From Pythium myriotylum (Eukaryota > Oomycota > Peronosporomycetes > Pythiales > Pythiaceae), in contig JALJCQ010000008.1 of the NCBI GenBank assembly GCA_023091665.1, positions 868,001 to 932,000 on the forward strand: a stretch of DNA of 64,000 nucleotides, written 5' to 3'. The notes beneath the pieces are model-generated. The model made no database searches and was not told the origin of the DNA. It saw only the letters and a list, made by a program, of their open reading frames with translations. How positions within the stretch are numbered: the first letter of the stretch is position 1; every line of letters starts with the position of its first letter. Made by a program: the position numbers and the translations under genes. This document shows, one piece after another, positions 53,501 through 63,671 of the stretch.

Positions 53501-56122
53501 GCCCAGGTCTGCGCCGCGATTGCGCTGTGTAACCTGGCAACCGAGCGGGGAAAGCTAAAGCCCCGCGTGTGGCGTGACGCTACGACTGATGACTTCATCG
53601 TCGTGACACTTTTACGGCTCAACAGCGACCAGACCAAGGAGATCTGTGCTAAGGCACTCTTCAATCTGCTCACGCACGATGAGACTCGGGATCAAATGAT
53701 CAAAGATGGTGTCCTCTACGCACTCATCAAACTATCGGTGCGACTCGACAGCGAGGAGATCCGTGATCTTGCACTTCGCTCCATTTACAATACCTCCCTT
53801 GTCTGCTCGAACCAGCAGCAGTTGCTTCTGGACATGGAGATCGTGCGCGTCCTCGCGAAGATGTATCAGGCCGAGTTCAGCAAGGAGATGAAACGGCTTA
53901 TGTGCGGCATCCTAAGCAACCTCAGCGCCGTGCCTGGGCATGAGTTTCAGCTATTAAACGAAGGTGCACTCTCTGTGCTCAAGCATCTCGCCAAGGTACG
54001 CGACCCGGAGACAAAAGTTTACGCGGCTAACATCCTCTACAACTTATCGTGCTGTTCCGACGTCCTCGACGCACTTGTTCGAGGCAGTGGTAGTGGCGGT
54101 GAAGACGAGTCTGGAGTGACAGCGTCCACAGCAAGCGGGAGCGGCGGCACCAACAGCTCGACAGCCAACGTGCTCACTCTGCTGATCGCGCTACTGAAGT
54201 CGGAAAACCGAGATGTTCGACGCTACGCGGCGCGCACTGTGGCTAACCTTACAAGCAACGCGCTTGCTGTCCAGCTCATGACCGAGGGTGAGAGCACAGC
54301 GAACGGGAACGGTGGGGCCATGGTGAGCGTGCTCAATGAAGTGCTCAAGCGCACGATGGCGAGTTGTCTCGAGACCTCGGCTTCCTGTGTGTTTGCGCTT
54401 CGGAACCTGCTGACGGTGGCCGTGAACCTGCAGCGCTTCATTGATTGCAACGGTGTCGTCACACTTGCGGCGATATTAGCTTGTGCCGAGATGGAGAATG
54501 AGACACGTACGCTAAGCGTCGCAACTGACCTGCTCTGCGGACTTGCCAACTTCGAGCAGGGCGCACCAGGCTTCGAGGAGCGGCTCGTGAAAGACGGCAT
54601 CATCAAGGCGCTCAACGTGATTGCTAAGGGTCCTTCCGTGGGTTTGTCGACTAGTGCAGCTATGAGCATCATGACTGCACTGAGCAATCTATCGCGGAAC
54701 AGCAAGTGCCACGACCTTATGCTTCGTGACGGTGTTCTCGAGACTGTGGCCCTCTTGGCGCGAACTAACATCAACAGTGGTCCCCGTCACGGTGAAGACT
54801 CGCGCGCAGCATACAAAGGCCTTATCGCCGTCAAGGGAGAGGACTTCTGCCACCACTGTGTTGTCGTGCTCCGAAACCTTGTGCACCAAGATGACAATCA
54901 ACACAGTGAGGGCGAGCCAGGGAGCCAGGACGTCAAAGGCCAGCGAATCTCCTCACAACCTGCTGCCGTGCAGATTGCTCTGGCGCTAGCGCAGTCAACG
55001 AGCTCGGAGACGCGCGAGCACGTCGTTGTCACGTTGCACAACCTTGCTCTTCACCGCCGCTGCCGCATGCAGCTGCTCAAGAACGACGGGGTCAAAGTGC
55101 TGCTGCGCCTTGGCACCAACGCTGCGTCGCCCGTCAAGCGCCATATCTGTGGCTTGGCGCTCCAGCTTCTATCTCGACAGAGTGATACGGGTGACGACCC
55201 GCACCTCGCCAACATCAAGCAGGAAGGCATCGTCGCGGCGCTTGCAGCTCTGGCCGAGCCGCACCACCCTGATATGCTCATGCTCGCAGTTCGAAGTTTC
55301 CACGCTGTCGTCGATCCTAAACCCAGTAGCAGCGCTACTCCCAAGCCAGGCAAGCGAGTCAACGAAGCTGCTTTGCTTGTGACCGGCGATACACCCGTCG
55401 CTCAGCAGGGAGCCCCGCCCGACTGGGCCAAAGTGTCCATCGCCAATCTAAGCCAGTGGCCCGCTCTGGAAGCTCTCGCCATGGCAGTCAACACGGGTAA
55501 GGACGACGAGGATGATCCTGAAGATGACGATGACGACGATGAAAGCGAAGACGAGTTGGATGTGGCGCTCGGAGCTGTCGCACTGTCTCCCATGAAGCAG
55601 ACTGTTAAGGCCCCTGGCTCGCCCGTGCTGCTCTCGCCTGTCAACTCGCGGCTCCGCGTTCCGTCTCGGGTCCCAGTACCCGCTGCGTCGGCAGCACCGC
55701 GTGTATGCAGTGCGGATGTCGTGCTTGGTTCCCTCAGGCTACTGGAAGACGAGAACGTGGAAAAAGTGCGCGTCAATGTGGACGTCGAGCTGGCGACGCT
55801 CGCCCAGCGACGAGGAACAACCCCGATTGGTGGAGTACGAGGGAGTTTAGGTGACGAACTACCAGCTCTAAACTCGCGACCGGTGAGTGCCCCAGAGACG
55901 GACGAGCCAGCGACGGAATCGCCCTCTAAAGGCACCAGGCAGCAAAAGCGGTCGACACTGACGCTCGTGCGACACGATGCCGTGGCCGCTGCGACGGGTG
56001 GAAAAAGCTCGCCGCAGCCGAGCCCACTGAAATCGCCGTCGCAGGCATCTCTGGGCACGCCAAAGCGAAAATCTCGGACGCTCGAGCCACTAGCAGCGTC
56101 GGCATCAGCGGGAGTGCTCTGA
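50552..56122 (+). CDS. Giant armadillo-repeat protein, unknown family
   Basis: 1856 residues from a single 5.6-kb exon. Residues about 10-110 contain an N-terminal helical region (EQRLAALRRDQEIDGLRVYL; WRDHPEKDDLVRALLQHIKS). Residues about 250-1600 are a long ARM/HEAT-like array with recurring units of the type hhxALxNLxx (for example ALVNLAAVPRAV, ALSNLMLHPKNF, ALFNLLTHDETR, TLHNLALHRRCR). The tail is disordered: an acidic run (DDDDDESEDELD) and Ser/Pro-rich sequence. ARM arrays are protein-binding scaffolds; the target is unknown. Start: ATG 50552 (MAFSPPQ) leaves a normal gap after the helicase; in-frame ATGs at 50420 and 50585 are alternatives. It converges with ABCF3 (106 bp). Confidence 0.82.
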   Translation: MAFSPPQCAVNMEQRLAALRRDQEIDGLRVYLIKYNLFPRNRDPENSPIRVEELKELVKHWKLHRQRGFWRDHPEKDDLVRALLQHIKSEAANKKRRQEAQEKYNRSHKSNQGLGRDHTVIGSGEMSDAAKRDFSMILNGGKCCSDNDQGDTVEGSSGSKSFLRNRMGGDLFYQRGEYDEGMIYLSRIDKSRFASDDQNPRNELLTTAASTPTPLGHLVQMGSGSNHSYSEKPLSTVSTSTISNHSYFGAPSATPSTVNPVTLTREMKLRSAEGLYNVSCHPGFEAQVLREGALATIGSMLKTDDVAIRLLAAATLLNITVVSNIQSSILHHDRLANSSPPSQIMTARELYCKMMEDDVLTLLLDLSHTAHPLVKSFCARTLLRFTVDENHHFRMVHEGVVVALTQLMTAIPGDDAHRQACVYALVNLAAVPRAVTCDAILNVLLSLAKTAAATLLTPPTALEYFEKDTTSQSAIVVLRGCAQALLNLSIMPTTRSSMIEEGAMFALSVLYSTKQLPLCESVTNVLCNCASIRSNQEPMVKSNVATLLLDLLDLASASLDRLREEEAEELDDGARRAIEEAREMVNRIRRNSVNVIAHLCCNPKLQTRVTGAGFVPKVLSILRLGEVGSLDVDTEKFSVISLANLALEDRCRQILVQDGAVPLLLRILNEQSVVPTDGDAAARASLRTLLKLDCVTALSNLMLHPKNFSQMVDEGVVPALLAMVKVSDNAEIQRACVYAMLNMAKDPGMKTRLAQATANDADPGAIPTMLAYASKQLNNAELCGVCVSFFQHLSTKEENYDVLYYEGAVGFLVRVLQKRSSAEPVHVIYGLWLNSMATLSNLANHSEKRATYLDDGVLEAVQHVLATSSADTRRRDKQVETKVVMMQFAAAQIVFKLRELCCGVKKMDVPSFFSSLLLLATQSSTKNSRLERKAVHYQQKTVLRCALTIAMCATMSQRGMRLLASHTEFPPALNGIMRTGLHEAQVCAAIALCNLATERGKLKPRVWRDATTDDFIVVTLLRLNSDQTKEICAKALFNLLTHDETRDQMIKDGVLYALIKLSVRLDSEEIRDLALRSIYNTSLVCSNQQQLLLDMEIVRVLAKMYQAEFSKEMKRLMCGILSNLSAVPGHEFQLLNEGALSVLKHLAKVRDPETKVYAANILYNLSCCSDVLDALVRGSGSGGEDESGVTASTASGSGGTNSSTANVLTLLIALLKSENRDVRRYAARTVANLTSNALAVQLMTEGESTANGNGGAMVSVLNEVLKRTMASCLETSASCVFALRNLLTVAVNLQRFIDCNGVVTLAAILACAEMENETRTLSVATDLLCGLANFEQGAPGFEERLVKDGIIKALNVIAKGPSVGLSTSAAMSIMTALSNLSRNSKCHDLMLRDGVLETVALLARTNINSGPRHGEDSRAAYKGLIAVKGEDFCHHCVVVLRNLVHQDDNQHSEGEPGSQDVKGQRISSQPAAVQIALALAQSTSSETREHVVVTLHNLALHRRCRMQLLKNDGVKVLLRLGTNAASPVKRHICGLALQLLSRQSDTGDDPHLANIKQEGIVAALAALAEPHHPDMLMLAVRSFHAVVDPKPSSSATPKPGKRVNEAALLVTGDTPVAQQGAPPDWAKVSIANLSQWPALEALAMAVNTGKDDEDDPEDDDDDDESEDELDVALGAVALSPMKQTVKAPGSPVLLSPVNSRLRVPSRVPVPAASAAPRVCSADVVLGSLRLLEDENVEKVRVNVDVELATLAQRRGTTPIGGVRGSLGDELPALNSRPVSAPETDEPATESPSKGTRQQKRSTLTLVRHDAVAAATGGKSSPQPSPLKSPSQASLGTPKRKSRTLEPLAASASAGVL

Positions 56123-56228
56123 TAGAACACGGAACGTCCATTAGAGTCATTAGTTGTAAGTACGTAGGGAGATCTCAGTGCGAAGGATCCAAATGCGGTA
56201 TTGATTTCTCTCGTATTACTCCGCAGAG

Positions 56229-58458
56229 CTAGTTTTTCAGCACGTGAGTCTTGTACTCGTCGATAGATCCGCGGAAACGCTCCACCTTCTGGTCGCCAAC
56301 AACCCAGAGTTCCTCGCACACGCTGTTGACGAAGTGCTGGTCGTGTGACACGACGACGACGCCGCCCTTGAACTCGCGCAGTGCGTCGATCAGAGCGTCG
56401 ATGGTTTCTGGGGGACATAACAGGAAGATGAGAGGTATTCCATGAACATTGACGCGAGGATCTCGTACCCATGTCGAGGTGGTTCGTCGGCTCATCGAGT
56501 ACGACGATGTGCGGCAGGCGCCACGTCATGATAGCGAAGCCTACGCGAGACTTCTGGCCACCGGATAGCGTCCGCGTCGGCTTGATCGCAAGCTCACCCG
56601 AGAGGTTGAAGCGGCCCAGGTGGTTGCGGAACTCGTCAGACTCGTGGCCTGGATACAGCATTTTCATATTCTCAACAGCTGACTTGGAGAGATCAAGCGA
56701 GTCAATGTGGTGCTGCGTAAACGTCGAGATGCGCACGCGTGGGTTGTGCGTCACCGAGCCGGTCGATGGGCGGAGTTTGCCCAGCATGATGTTGATGAGC
56801 GTCGACTTGCCAGAGCCGTTGACGCCAAGAATACCGATACGAGAAGACATGTCGATGCCCATGTGGACGTTGCTAAAGAGCAATGGGTGCTCAGGTGTGT
56901 ACCTGAACGAGACGCTGTCGACGGCGATGATGGGGCGCCCGAGCGCCTCGGCAGGAGGGAAGTTCATGCGGAACGCGCGCTCGTCCTCCGGCTCCGGGAT
57001 CTCCTCACGCAGGATCTTTTCCAGCGCCTTGACGCGCGACTGCACAAGCGGAGCCTTCTTGGCATTGGCGCGGAAGCGCTCAATGAAGTCTTGCATGTGC
57101 TGAATCTTCATCTGCTGGGCCTCGTAGGCCTTGCGTTGCTGGCGCAAGTTCTCCTTCTGGGTCTTCTCGAAGGTGTTGTAGTCGCCTTTGTAGTATGTAA
57201 GCTTTTGGTTCGAGAGGTAGACAATATCCGTCGAAACGGCGTTGAGGAACTTTCGATCGTGAGACACAACGATCATGGTCTTATCGTACTTCTCCAAGTA
57301 ATGCTCAAGCCAGATAACGGCCTCGAGATCCAAGTGGTTCGTCGGCTCGTCCAACAGCAGGAGATCTGGCGCCATGAAGAGCGCACCGGCGAGCGCCGTG
57401 CGCATACGCCAGCCACCGGACAGCGCCTTGGCTGGGCCTTCGATCACGTGGTCGGGGAATTGGAGACCATTCAGGATTGCGCGCGCACGAGATTCGGCCG
57501 AGTCCGAGTCGATGTTGATGAGTCGCGTGTAGATCTGCTGAAGGCGCTCCGAGTGGTCCACACCCGAATCCTTATCCGCCGTCAGCTCTTTCTCCTCGGC
57601 GAGAAGGAGCGTGCGCTCGTAGTCGGCCGCGAGCACGACCTCGAGCACGCTCTTCGTCTCGAGACTGAGCTTGGACGCCGACTCTTGCTCGACGAGCTGA
57701 ATGCGAATATGGCGCGGGAAGCCTTCGATTTCGTAGTGCGAGATGAACCGCAGCAGCGTGGTCTTGCCGGCGCCGTTCTTGCCGATGAGACCGTAACGAC
57801 GGCCCGAGACGAGCTTGAGCGACGTGTCGGAGAGTAGCGTCTTGCCCTTGAAGTTGATCGTGAGCCGCGGCACGTGGATGTCCTTCTCGCCGTTATCGGT
57901 CGAGAGGTCGGGTAGGATGCGGATGTCCTCCCACTCGCGGTCGAGCTCGGCCTCGCTCTTGGCGCGCTCCTCCGAGAGCTTGTCGAGCTTGGTCTGCTTG
58001 CGCACCTGGCGCGCCGACTGCGTCGACTGCGCGGCCTCCATCTCGGCGTTGGTCTTCTTGCGGATGTCGTGGAAGCCCCACATGCGCTCCATGAGCTCGG
58101 CTGTCTCGCTCGCGCCGTGGTCGTTGCGTGCGAGCTCCTCGATCACGTGCACATCTGCGAGTCGGCGCACATCGCTGCTGTCCTTGAACTTGAACTCGCT
58201 GCTCTCGCCCAGTAGTCCGCTCGCGAAGAGCGCGGCCGCGAGCGAGACGCACGTGGCCTGCGCGTCGCCGTCGCTGGCCGCGAAGCCCGTGGAGAGGAGA
58301 AAGGGCGCGACGCTCTCCTCGAGCGCGGTCGCGAGCGCTTCGCTCGTGGACGGGCGCTCCTCCACGGCGCCGGCGACGACGCTGCCGAGGTACTCGAGCA
58401 CCTCCTCGTCCAGGCCGCGCAGCGTCTCGTGGAGCACGCGCGTCACGACAGCCTCCAT
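56229..58458 (-). CDS. ABCF3: ABC-F ATPase, ABCF3/GCN20-like
   Basis: Exons 56469-58458 and 56229-56407 (61-bp intron inside the sequence NHLDM|E after the second Walker B); 722 residues. Two ABC domains and no membrane segments. First: GKNGAGKTT (Walker A), LSGGWRMRTALAG (signature), LLLLDEPTNHLD (Walker B). Second: GVNGSGKST, LSGGQKSRVGFA, VVLDEPTNHLDM. The about 190-residue N-terminal extension with a VLEYLGSVVAG-type helix resembles ABCF3/Gcn20, which work at the ribosome and, with Gcn1, in Gcn2 activation. Only 110 bp separate its ATG from the stop of the upstream gene on the same strand. Confidence 0.93.
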
Positions 58459-58568
58459 GGTGCTCAAAAGGGATCTGCTCACACCAACAAAAACAGCGCC
58501 CACTATTGGGGAGCGACGAATGCCTCCCCATGGGGTCTCTATTGAAGCATCCTGCGCCACGTCACAGA

Positions 58569-61500
58569 TCACTCGGCCAGCAGGCTCGCTGTGAGCTCCT
58601 CGAGCTGCTCGAGTCGCTTCTGGAGCTCTTCGGCGCGCGTAGAAGCGCCCACGCGCGGCGCCGGAGACTCGGCGACGCCTGCAGCGCGGGGATTCTCTGC
58701 CAGTTGACGGTCCGCGGTCGTCTCGGGGATTTCCGCGATCGACGCCTGCACGGCGACCGACGCGCAGGTCGCTGGCGGGGTCTGCGTGCATTTGGACGAC
58801 GTGTCGATGCTCCTCTTCTGACCCTCGAGCTCCGCGAGCTTCCGCTCCTAGAGAACAGTCAACAAATGCGTCAGCGAGAAAGACAAGGCGCCGAGCGGCA
58901 GACAGCGCCGCGTACGTGGCCGCGCAGAGTCGTCAAGATGGAGTTGCGTTCGCGTCGCAGCCTTGCGACCTCGTCCTCTCTACGCAATTAGCCGCCGCAT
59001 CAGTGCTTCATCCTATCAACAGTCACGAATGTGTTGGTGAGACCCACCGCTTGCGCACTCGTTCTTCCAGCTGCTGGACCCGTACAGACTCGATCTGCTC
59101 GTGACGATCTCGTTGTTTTGCGAACTCCCGCTCCAGCTGGCGCACGCTCAGCTCTAGCTTGGCGTTCTCCGACTGCAGTTGCGTCTGTTGGAACGCCATG
59201 TCTTGGAGCTCGTGCTCCCACACCTGGCGCTCACGCTCCACACTCGCTTCTCGTTGAGATTCCAACTCTCTCTTCTGCTGCGCAAACTGCGTCGACTGTT
59301 CGCTCAACTGACGCCTCAGACTCTGGAGTTGGTGCTGTACCTCCCCTAAAGACCTCTCGGCTTGCTGCAGCTTGTGCTCCGACTCGCTCGTGCGTTCTGT
59401 TTGGATCTGCAGTTTGCGGTAGAGCTCATCGTTGGAGCGAGACAGCTCGGCCACTTTACTCTCCCACTGTTTCTCAACGCCCTGAACGCGGTTTTGGAGA
59501 CGCCGCGCGTCTTCAATGATTCGGTGCACGAGCTGATCGCGATCCCCGCGGAGTGATGTCACGAGTGCGATAAGCTCAGGCTTCGAGAGCGACTGTAGGG
59601 CCACCTTGTCGTTTCTTATACTTCCTCTTGCCGACTGTGCATGCTGGCTCACTGGTTTGCTTACCCGATCTTCACCAAGAGGCGGAGGGACACCTAGGTC
59701 ATCCACTGTGAGCAACAGGGAGTCTTGGTCACCCTTAGTCTTGTCGGAATCCCCTCCTGCATCCGCAAGTGCAGGCATGAAGACCAAAAGTAGCTCGCCC
59801 CATGTGATCGTCCCACCAAGCACGCCCAGAGACGACTTCGCCCGTATTTCTCGCTCCATGTACTCGACGAGTTTCTTTCGCTTGGTGTCAGCCTCGATAC
59901 CTTCACCCAACGCATCACGCACCATGGAGTCTGCACGAACAGACTCTAGCAGTCGCACAGTCCCCACTAAACCTGTGTGGTACGGATCGAGACGATGGAA
60001 AAGCAACCGAAGCGCTTCCTCGGTCCTTGGTCGCAACAGGACTGGCGACTTGCGTTTTGCACCTCTTCCATCCGGGACCGACGATGCTGATCTATGGCTC
60101 CATATCCGTCTTTCAGCTTCGATGGCCGCCTCGCTATTCCGGAGTCGAGCTTCTCGATGGGCCACGAGTTGAGTGGCGAGCTGCAGTCGCTCACCCATGT
60201 GACGCAAGCGGGCCTCAAACGCCACTAGGCGGCGCATGGCGTGCACCAGCGCGTCCATATGGCTCGTCATCGCGCTTTCCTTCTGTAACAACGACGCGAT
60301 GAGATTAGTATGACTGCCCTGACTTTACGAACGCTGAGGTCACGTACTGCGGCAAAGAGTGCGACTTCCTCTGCTATCGAGCGGATGCGCTCACGCTCCG
60401 CCGCCAGCGTGCGAACCACCTTGACAACCTTACCCTCGGCCCCTTCGCATTGCCGCTGCGTCTGCTCCACTCGAACACGCTCGAGATCGCGCTGCGCCAG
60501 GGCGTCGGCGTACTTCTGCTTCCATACTTCGAGCACTCTCTCCATCTCCTCTTTCGCACCCGCAGCCGCTGCAGCCACGGCTGAATCGATATGAACATCT
60601 TGGGGGGCTGGCTGGAGTTCCATGGATCTCAGTTGGACCATGAGCGCAACAACTTTGCTTCGCCAGGCGCTGAGCAACTGAGTGTACATCCGAGCTGCTC
60701 TCACCGGATCGTTCGTCACGGATCTCTCCCGTCCCATCTCAGCAAGGCTGCCCTCAAGCATCTTGTCTTGCAGAGATAGAATATTCTCGAGCGCGGTCAC
60801 TCGACTTTGCAGCAGCACAACTTGATCGTTCTGCTGAGCAGTCGCCTGAATGGGTATGAGCGCCATCCCGTCCGTCGTAGCTGTCTCCTTCTCTGCCGTC
60901 TGAAAATTGCGAGCAAGCTCTACCTGAACTGAAGCGTCTGCCCATGCTCCTGGGTCGCTTCTTCTCGCACCCCCCTCGCTCAGGAGAGCTGGTGTCAATA
61001 GTGGTCGTCGGGTTGGTGGGGCAATTGAAGAAGCCGGCGACACCGAAGATGGTGAGGGTGAGGGCGACGCGGGTAGGGACAAGATCTCTAGGGGAGGTAG
61101 CAGAGATCTGTGAGAAGTACCCGACAGATCGAGCTCAGGGGTCGGCTGCTCGCCTGAGGCTCGCTCCGCCTCTGGCTGAAGGCGAGGAGCTGGGATTTCT
61201 GCAACCGTCAAGCGCGGCTTCTGCTGTAGACTCGCGACGAGCCGTTCGGCCGGACTGATCACGCGGCCGTCGAGCTGCTTGAGCTGCGGCAGCATCGCGA
61301 CAACCTCGCGGCGATAGAGCGCGTGGCTGCTGATGGGGTTGCCCTGCCCAACGCCGTGCTTGAGTTCCCATTCGATATGCCAGACGATAAAGTCCACGTA
61401 CCTCGAGCGTGAGATCCTCCAGATGCTCCAAGGGCTGGAGATACTTGAGCTCGCTGAACAAGGAGACCCGGTTCCCGCCGATCCGAAGTGTCACTAGATC

Positions 61501-61823
61501 CCGACAGAAGCGGAGCTGCTGGAGAGACTCCCTGCATGGCCACACAACCCCACTGAGCGGATCGTCCTGCGGTGGAACGCGATTGCCACTCACAGCACAT
61601 TGTCGCTGAGGTCGAGAAAGCGGAGAGCCGCGCCCCACTGGGCGATCTCCGCGGGCAGACTTTGCAGTCTGTTGGCGCTGAGGTCGAGTCGGCGCAGCGG
61701 CGGGAGCAGCTCCAGGAAGCGCAGCTGCGAGAGCGCGTTGCGCGCGAGCGAGAGTCGCTCCAGCGCCGGGTGCTGGCGCGCGATCGCCTCCACGAACTCG
61801 CGCGTGAGCTCCTCGAGCGGCAT
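58569..61823 (-). CDS. LRR / coiled-coil / EF-hand-like protein, probably centriolar or ciliary
   Basis: Six exons (61594-61823, 61402-61531, 60348-61343, 59048-60282, 58916-58979, 58569-58847; introns 58-68 bp), 977 residues, every junction in frame. Residues 1-120 hold SDS22-type LRRs (LERLSLARNALSQL, LRRLDLSANRLQSL, LRFLDLSDNVL) ending in an LRR cap, NPISSHALYRREVVAMLPQL. A Pro/Ser linker and coiled coil follow to about 450. Near 550 is a pseudo-EF-hand segment (FHRLDPYHTGLVGTVRLL), then a second long coiled coil (about 680-930). The layout resembles LRRCC1/VFL1-like centriolar proteins, but I would not claim orthology. Small exon 5 (64 bp) carries coiled-coil residues only. Confidence 0.82.
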
Positions 61824-62009
61824 GCGGGCGGCTTCGCGCGCTTCTGGTTGAGCGCCGACAACCGGCCAATGACTGCCGCGGTCGTTCTAGAAAGCCTGTA
61901 TTATTCGCCAAAAGTGGCATGTGTAGCCAAGTTGAACTGCCAGACATGCGGGTTCTACGAGTGGATATGGACACAACCTGACTAACCTATCTGCGCGAGC
62001 GTGGCGAGC

Positions 62010-63671
62010 TCAGTTCCTCTTATTGTTGACGAGCGAGCGCATGCCGCAGAACCACAAGTCGCACTTGTAGCGCGCGTTCCAGTTGAACGAGTTCTCGCAC
62101 GCGGTCTGCGAGGGCAGCGCGACGCTCGGACACGGGCCTTTGACGCGCAGCGTCGCGGGGAACGCGTATGTTACGACGCCCTCGGTCAGGAAGAGGTCGA
62201 GCGCGAGCACGCGGTTGCGCACCATGTGGTAGTCGCGCACAAGTAGCATCCCGGCGCGGCGGATCGCATCGACCTTCTCGCGGTTGGCTGGGTCCAAGAC
62301 CCACCAGAGTGTCGGCTCGGGGTCTGTACGATCGAAAGTCACAAAGTGCTCCATCTCATGCATATCCATTGCTTCGAGGAGTGGCGCGAGGTCGCGGTTC
62401 ATGAGCAGCAGCGCGCCGGTAGCCGGGATCTCGAAGATCTTGGCCACGAGGAACTGGTGGATAAGCGTTGTGGTGACCCCGACGCGGTACGCGCGCAGGT
62501 AGGACGCGTAGATCTCGCTCTGGTTGTTCGCCACGTAGTAGCCCGAGTGTTTGTAGACGTCCATCATGCCACCATGGGTTTTCTGGAACTCGCCGAGCCA
62601 ATGCCGCAGTGGGTACCATGTCTCGCCGAGCTTGCCTGAGAGGAGAATCTTGTCAATCGGGTGTGCGTTAAAAGGAGCCTTGACGAAGTCGGGACCCGCC
62701 GAATGAGGCAGCCACGACAGCAGTGGAAGATCTCGTGGGTTCATAGACTCGGTGACCGATGCGAAGTAGTCGTCTGTGAGGTACGAGTACGAGCCGACGA
62801 GCACGTCAGTGCGCTTGAGAATCTTCTCGCGCACGACCATGGCGTCGAACTGATCGAAGTATTGCAAGTCGTCGCTCCAGACGACAATGAGCGTCCCGAG
62901 CGCGCGCAGCTCTTGGAAGTACCTGTTATGATCGAGGAATAAATAAAAGGGATACCGGAACGAGTTCAGGCAGAAGAAAAGCACGCTCGGTGCTTTCCTC
63001 GGGTCCTGGCGGTAAAAGTAGTCGAGCGGGTTGTCTGTCACCAAATCATCCCAGCCGTGGCTCGCCTTGAGGTCGTCAAAGAGGTGCATGAAGGATCGGA
63101 GCACGTAGCCGCGCCAATCCGCAGAGCACCCGACGAGGAACTTGCGGCCGTTCGTGCGACGCTGGCGCTCTGCCATCCAAGCCTTGATTTCCCGTTGGCT
63201 CACGGCGCTGGCGTGGAAGAGTTTACTTTGCGGGTGCTTGGAGGCGTCTTGGAGCGCCTGCATGTCGACGTCCATCTCGTGGTAAAAGCCCATGGCTCCG
63301 TTCCCTTCGTCAATCGCGGAAAGGTATCCATTGTAGCGCATTCGACCGACAACCTCAAGCGACAGTAGCGTCGCGGCCAGCAGCACGAGGATCACGGCGA
63401 CATTGCGCAGCAGCTTCAGCGGCGTGCAGGGCCACCACCAGCGCACGACCGGCACGAGCACGCGGCGGCCGAGGGCCGAGTTGAGGAGCCGGTCGCGGAA
63501 GACGAGGGCGATGGCCGCGTAGGGCGGCGCGGGCTTGCGCGTCTTGTCGCGCTCGTCGCTCCACGTGCTCGGCAGCTGCGCGTCGCCGCCCATGTCCCAG
63601 GCGCCGCTGGCGTTGTTGTGGCGGCGCGTCGCGCGCGGAGAGGGGCTGGCGCCGCCGCCGGTCGCGGTCAT
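62010..63671 (-). CDS. Type II membrane glycosyltransferase-like protein
   Basis: 553 residues, single exon. A basic cytoplasmic stretch precedes one membrane segment (about 89-109, VAVILVLLAATLLSLEVV), then a large lumenal domain. C-terminal features fit a GT-B-type glycosyltransferase: KILLSGKLGETWYPLR, SYLRAYRVGVTTTLIHQFLVAK, FEIPATGALLLMNRDLAPLLE (the late GT1-like acceptor for nucleotide sugar, with E after the loop) and a Cys-containing end (NWNARYKCDLWFCGM). A Golgi location is inferred. Family assignment beyond GT-B-like is not possible by eye. Start: ATG 63671; the frame is open to 63725 without another ATG. Confidence 0.75.
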   Translation of the reverse strand: MTATGGGASPSPRATRRHNNASGAWDMGGDAQLPSTWSDERDKTRKPAPPYAAIALVFRDRLLNSALGRRVLVPVVRWWWPCTPLKLLRNVAVILVLLAATLLSLEVVGRMRYNGYLSAIDEGNGAMGFYHEMDVDMQALQDASKHPQSKLFHASAVSQREIKAWMAERQRRTNGRKFLVGCSADWRGYVLRSFMHLFDDLKASHGWDDLVTDNPLDYFYRQDPRKAPSVLFFCLNSFRYPFYLFLDHNRYFQELRALGTLIVVWSDDLQYFDQFDAMVVREKILKRTDVLVGSYSYLTDDYFASVTESMNPRDLPLLSWLPHSAGPDFVKAPFNAHPIDKILLSGKLGETWYPLRHWLGEFQKTHGGMMDVYKHSGYYVANNQSEIYASYLRAYRVGVTTTLIHQFLVAKIFEIPATGALLLMNRDLAPLLEAMDMHEMEHFVTFDRTDPEPTLWWVLDPANREKVDAIRRAGMLLVRDYHMVRNRVLALDLFLTEGVVTYAFPATLRVKGPCPSVALPSQTACENSFNWNARYKCDLWFCGMRSLVNNKRN

